Origin: Clostridium_AD sp050717635
Lineage (GTDB): Bacteria > Bacillota > Clostridia > Clostridiales > Clostridiaceae
NCBI RefSeq assembly: GCF_050717635.1
Contig: NZ_JBOITO010000013.1
Span: 558,001-622,000, forward strand
Length of the DNA stretch: 64,000 nt
Direction: 5' to 3'
The notes below the pieces were generated by a model, which did not search any database, was not told the DNA's origin, and worked only from the letters and a program-made list of their open reading frames with translations. Of this stretch, positions 60,843 to 64,000 are shown piece by piece. Both the position numbers and the translations under genes were made by a program. The first letter of the stretch is position 1. Each line of letters opens with the position of its first letter.

Positions 60843-61442
60843 GTGAAAAAAGCTATTTTTGGAGGAACATTTGATCCGATTCATATAGGTCACATTCACA
60901 TCGCTTATGGTGCGTTATATAATTTACAGTTGGATAAGATTATATTCATGCCAGCAGCTAATCCACCTCATAAAACTAATAAAGTAATTATAGATTCCAA
61001 AATTAGGTATGAGTTAGTTAAAAAAGCAATAGAAATGGAAAATCACTTTGAAATAAGTGATTATGAAATAAATAAAAAAGAAAATAATTATACCTTTGAA
61101 ACCCTTGAACTTTTTAATTCCATGGACAGTAGTATAGAGTGGTACTTTTTAGTTGGTGCTGATAGTTTAATGGATTTAGAAAAATGGAAAAATGTAGCGG
61201 AAATATTTGAAAATTGTAAGCTGATAGTTTATAATAGAACAGGGTTTACGAAAGATGAGTTGTTAGTGCAGAAAAATTATATAGAACAGAAATTTAATTC
61301 GAAAATATTTTTTTTGGATTTACCAATCATAGATATATCTTCAACAGATATTAGAAATAATATAAAGATAGGTAGAAATGTAAATTATCTTTTACCAAAA
61401 GGTGTGGATGAAATTATCCATAAGTTTAAGTTATATAAATAG
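60843..61442 (+). CDS. nadD: Nicotinate-nucleotide adenylyltransferase
   Basis: GTG 60843 after GAGGGTGTTATA gives a 199-residue enzyme that makes deamido-NAD from nicotinate mononucleotide and ATP. It has the GGTFDPIHIGHIHIA nucleotidyltransferase motif (about residues 6-20) and IDISSTDIRNNI near the C-terminus. Confidence 0.96.
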   Translation: MKKAIFGGTFDPIHIGHIHIAYGALYNLQLDKIIFMPAANPPHKTNKVIIDSKIRYELVKKAIEMENHFEISDYEINKKENNYTFETLELFNSMDSSIEWYFLVGADSLMDLEKWKNVAEIFENCKLIVYNRTGFTKDELLVQKNYIEQKFNSKIFFLDLPIIDISSTDIRNNIKIGRNVNYLLPKGVDEIIHKFKLYK

Positions 61443-61495
61443 TAGTGGAAAATATGTAATGTTTTATGTACAATATAAGTAATAGGGGGAATTTA

Positions 61496-62068
61496 ATGTG
61501 GAGTGAAGTGAAAATGTACAATTATTTACATGAAAATTTAAAAGAAGCTAGATTTAGACATAGTTTAAGTGTTAGTGAAACAGCAGTCGCGCTAGCTATA
61601 AAATATGGAGTAAATATAAAAAGCGCAAGAATTGCAGGCTTAGTACATGACTGTAGCAAGAATATGAAGGATGAGCAGCTTATAAAAATGGCTACAAATC
61701 ATGGATTGCAGTTAGATGAAGTGCAGTTTAGAACCCCCACCTTATTGCATGGAATAGTTGGTGGCATAATAGCTAGGGAAGTAATGGGAATTTATAATGA
61801 TGATATTATAAATGCAATAAGCTTTCACACTACAGGTAGAAAAAACATGAGCATTTTAGAAAAAATAATTTTTATTTCAGATTATACAGAGCCATTAAGA
61901 AAATTTGATGGGGTAGAGGAATTAAGGTGCTTAAGCATGAGGGATTTAGATGCAGCAGTGTTGCAGTCTCTTGACAACACCATAAAGTATATTGTAAATC
62001 AAAAAAAAATATTGCACAATGATACAGTAGATGCAAGAAATTATTTATTGTGCAAAAACAGTAGGTGA
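61496..62068 (+). CDS. yqeK: YqeK family HD-domain hydrolase
   Basis: ATG 61496 is taken because AATAGGGGG precedes it. The 190-residue protein has RFRHSLSVSETAVAL and GLVHDCSKNM (HD motif), plus LHGIVGG and SFHTTG ligands. YqeK proteins hydrolyse diadenosine tetraphosphate. It is adjacent to nadD as in other Firmicutes. Confidence 0.94.
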   Translation: MWSEVKMYNYLHENLKEARFRHSLSVSETAVALAIKYGVNIKSARIAGLVHDCSKNMKDEQLIKMATNHGLQLDEVQFRTPTLLHGIVGGIIAREVMGIYNDDIINAISFHTTGRKNMSILEKIIFISDYTEPLRKFDGVEELRCLSMRDLDAAVLQSLDNTIKYIVNQKKILHNDTVDARNYLLCKNSR

Positions 62069-62072
62069 GAGT

Positions 62073-63347
62073 ATGAAAAAGGTGGGTAAACGAAAGAAAA
62101 TAGTTAATTATAAAAGATTTGCTCTAGTTACTATTATAACTTTGGTGACGATAGTTGCAGTAGCAGTCATATGGTTTTATTCTTATTTAGCAGGGTTTAA
62201 TGATAATTCAGTAGATTTAACTAAAAAAAATCCCGCTGGAAACATTGAAGCTAGTGACGTAGAAAAAATTGTTAATGACGGTAAATCTTGTAACATATTA
62301 GTTATGGGAGTAGATATAGGGGATCCGAATTCTAAAAGTGCTAATGACCCTAAGAGGACGGATACAATGATACTGGCACATTATAATGCAGAAGCTAAAA
62401 AACTTGATTTGATTTCTATTCCTAGAGATACCTTAATTGTGATAAATGATAGAAATCAAAAAATTAATAATGCCCATGCTATTGGGGGTGTGGAGCTTGC
62501 TGTTTCCGCTGTAGAAGAGCTATTAGGTATTCAAATTGATTACTATGGTAAAATCAATTATGAAGGGTTTAGAAGTGTAATTGATGCTATTGGTGGAGTG
62601 GATATGTATATAGAAAGAACAATGCATTATGATGACCGTTCTCAGAATCTAAGCATAAATTTTAAAAAAGGCACAACAGTACATTTGGATGGTAAAAAAG
62701 CTGAAGAATTTTTTAGATGGAGAAAAAATAATGATGGCAGTGGTTTCGCAAATGGAGATATAGACAGAATAAAAAATCAACAGAAATTTATTACTAAAGT
62801 TATGGATAAAATAAAAAGCCCTATGATAGTAGTTAAGATACCAAGTATTTTATCGGCTATTCAAAAGAATGTAGAAACTAATATGGATGCTAATGATTTA
62901 CTTAGTTATGGGTCTACATTTGCTACTATGAGTAGTGATGATATATCTATGGACACTATTGAAGGTGTGGGGGAATATATAAATAATATATCCTATTTTA
63001 TATATAATGAAGAAGCAAGTAAAGAGATTAATTCTAAATTAAGAAATGGTAGTACACAATCTATTGATAAGTCTAATCTTAAAATAAAAATACTCAATGG
63101 TACTAAAAAAGTAGGACTAGCAAGTGATTTTTCAGAATATCTAAAAGAAAATGGATATAACGAAGCGGTAACCGGGAATGGGGAAGCTACTAGTGAAACT
63201 ATAGTTACTGTAAATGAAAATAGTAAAGGCCTAATAAATGATTTAAAAAAAGACTTTAAAATAAATAATATTAAATTTTCATCGTCAATTGAGGGAGAGT
63301 TTGATATAATAGTGTTGTTAGGCGAAGATCATGAATTAATGCACTAA
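62073..63347 (+). CDS. LCP (LytR-CpsA-Psr) family ligase with LytR_C domain
   Basis: ATG 62073 follows GTAGGTGAGAG, five bases after yqeK. The 424-residue protein has a membrane helix (FALVTIITLVTIVAVAVIWFY) and an LCP domain with PKRTDTMILAHYNAEAKKLDLISIPRDTLI (conserved R and D). A C-terminal LytR_C-type domain (LKIKILNGTKKVGLASDFSEYLKENGY) completes it. LCP proteins attach teichoic acids or polysaccharides to peptidoglycan. Confidence 0.94.
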   Translation: MKKVGKRKKIVNYKRFALVTIITLVTIVAVAVIWFYSYLAGFNDNSVDLTKKNPAGNIEASDVEKIVNDGKSCNILVMGVDIGDPNSKSANDPKRTDTMILAHYNAEAKKLDLISIPRDTLIVINDRNQKINNAHAIGGVELAVSAVEELLGIQIDYYGKINYEGFRSVIDAIGGVDMYIERTMHYDDRSQNLSINFKKGTTVHLDGKKAEEFFRWRKNNDGSGFANGDIDRIKNQQKFITKVMDKIKSPMIVVKIPSILSAIQKNVETNMDANDLLSYGSTFATMSSDDISMDTIEGVGEYINNISYFIYNEEASKEINSKLRNGSTQSIDKSNLKIKILNGTKKVGLASDFSEYLKENGYNEAVTGNGEATSETIVTVNENSKGLINDLKKDFKINNIKFSSSIEGEFDIIVLLGEDHELMH

Positions 63348-63373
63348 TGCATTAATCACAAGGAGGAGTAAAA

Positions 63374-63754
63374 ATGGAAAAACATATCATAAGTACAAGT
63401 AAAGCACCAGCAGCTTTAGGCCCATATTCTCAAGCAGTAAAAGTAGGGGAGCTAATATATACTTCAGGTCAATTACCAATAAACGCAGCTACTGGAGAAT
63501 TTATAAATAATGATATAAAAAAAGCAACAGCACAATCTTTAGAAAATGTAAAAGCTGTATTAGAAGAGGCAGGCACAAGCCTCGATAAGGTAGTGAAAAC
63601 ACTAGTGTTTTTAAAGGATATGAATGATTTTGCGGATATGAATGAAGTGTATTCACAATATTTTAGTGAAAATCCACCAGCTAGGTCTTGTGTTCAGGTA
63701 GCAAAACTTCCTAAGGATGCATTAGTAGAAATAGAAGTAATTGCTATAGCTTAA
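63374..63754 (+). CDS. ridA: RidA family enamine/imine deaminase
   Basis: This 126-residue protein matches RidA throughout (STSKAPAALGPYSQAVKVGELIYTSGQLPI). The key arginine lies in PPARSCVQVAKLPKDALVEIEVIA. It hydrolyses reactive 2-aminoacrylate. AAGGAGGAG precedes ATG. Confidence 0.97.
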   Translation: MEKHIISTSKAPAALGPYSQAVKVGELIYTSGQLPINAATGEFINNDIKKATAQSLENVKAVLEEAGTSLDKVVKTLVFLKDMNDFADMNEVYSQYFSENPPARSCVQVAKLPKDALVEIEVIAIA

Positions 63755-63784
63755 AATAAACTTTGTTTAGTAATAAGTTTTATT

Positions 63785-63813
63785 AGCCTCGGATTATAAT
63801 CCGAGGCTTTTTA
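63785..63813 (+). terminator. Terminator after ridA
   Basis: AGCCTCGGATT pairs perfectly with AATCCGAGGCT around AT, followed by TTTT. Confidence 0.94.
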
Positions 63814-63828
63814 TAAAAGAGGTGCAGT

Positions 63829-64000
63829 ATGACAAATAAATTAACGTATATGGTTAAGGTGGATGTAAAGGAAGTTAAATTAAGGGATTATTTAAAGTAC
63901 ACTGAGGACTTATCTAGTAGATTCTTAAAAAGCTCAGGTATTAGTGGGAAAATAAGTGTGAATGGTAGTGTTTCTAAGTTAAACCATAGAATAAGCACAG
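63829..64000 (+). CDS. RluA-type pseudouridine synthase, N-terminal part (cut by window end)
   Basis: The frame opens at ATG 63829 after AGAGGTGCAG and stays open to the window end. MTNKLTYMVKVDVKEVKLRD, followed by YLKYTEDLSSRFLKSSGISGKISVNGSVSKLNHRIST, is the S4-like N-terminal part of RluA/RluD-type pseudouridine synthases. The catalytic domain is outside the window. Confidence 0.75.
   Translation, partial: MTNKLTYMVKVDVKEVKLRDYLKYTEDLSSRFLKSSGISGKISVNGSVSKLNHRIST

Overview
The window is AT-rich, low-GC Firmicute DNA. It is most likely from a Clostridium sensu stricto species: the right half keeps the clostridial order radC-mreBCD-PBP2-minCDE-rodA-mgsA-spoIVFB-rng-rplU-prp-rpmA-obgE-nadD-yqeK. 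Sporulation genes (spoIVFB, a Spo0B-domain protein), the Prp-cleaved form of L27 and strong Shine-Dalgarno sites agree with this. Species cannot be read from the sequence alone.

Layout. (1) 1-5,400 is a decayed accessory zone. It holds a TnpB-type gene broken by one in-frame stop, two copies of a YvrJ gene (one attached to a relic of a sigma-factor gene), a DnaD-like replication protein, a 5'-damaged sigma-70 factor, DUF1659 and DUF2922 genes, and a small membrane protein/XRE repressor pair. (2) 5,656-18,215 is a complete type I-C CRISPR-Cas locus: cas3-cas5-cas8c-cas7-cas4-cas1-cas2, a leader, and an array I counted as 68 repeats with 67 spacers. A strong internal start inside cas8c predicts a separate Cas11c small subunit. 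(3) 18,216-27,760 is a metabolic patch. It has D-serine dehydratase, a hot-dog thioesterase, a VOC protein, and a molybdenum-hydroxylase (xanthine dehydrogenase family) operon preceded by a MobA-like/winged-HTH fusion gene. Two gene relics (a VOC fragment and an internally deleted dsdA copy) lie on its flanks. (4) 27,765-33,820 is a second defence locus: a predicted nuclease-DUF2075 ATPase, McrB with an inserted EVE-like domain, McrC, and a dead SRA-domain fragment. It ends at a tRNA-Leu gene read towards the island. (5) 33,982-64,000 is ordinary core chromosome.

How the genes work together. The type I-C genes form one tightly overlapping + strand operon that can serve interference (cas3, 5, 8c, 11c, 7) and adaptation (4, 1, 2). 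The array reads away from cas2 and its degenerate repeats lie at the distal end, as expected for leader-end growth. The nuclease-DUF2075/McrB/McrC genes look like one operon for modification-dependent restriction. The Mo-hydroxylase subunits (Mo, 2Fe-2S, FAD) are cotranscribed behind a good sigma-A promoter. In the core, mreBCD/PBP2/rodA set rod shape, minCDE places the division septum, and rplU-prp-rpmA makes L21, L27 and the protease that trims L27.

The best candidates for something not fully described are the nuclease-DUF2075 + EVE-McrB + McrC operon, the sigma/YvrJ/DUF1659/DUF2922 cassette with its shared promoter-like motif, and the structured leader in front of the MobA-HTH gene. All functional statements are inferred from sequence motifs read by eye; no database search was run.
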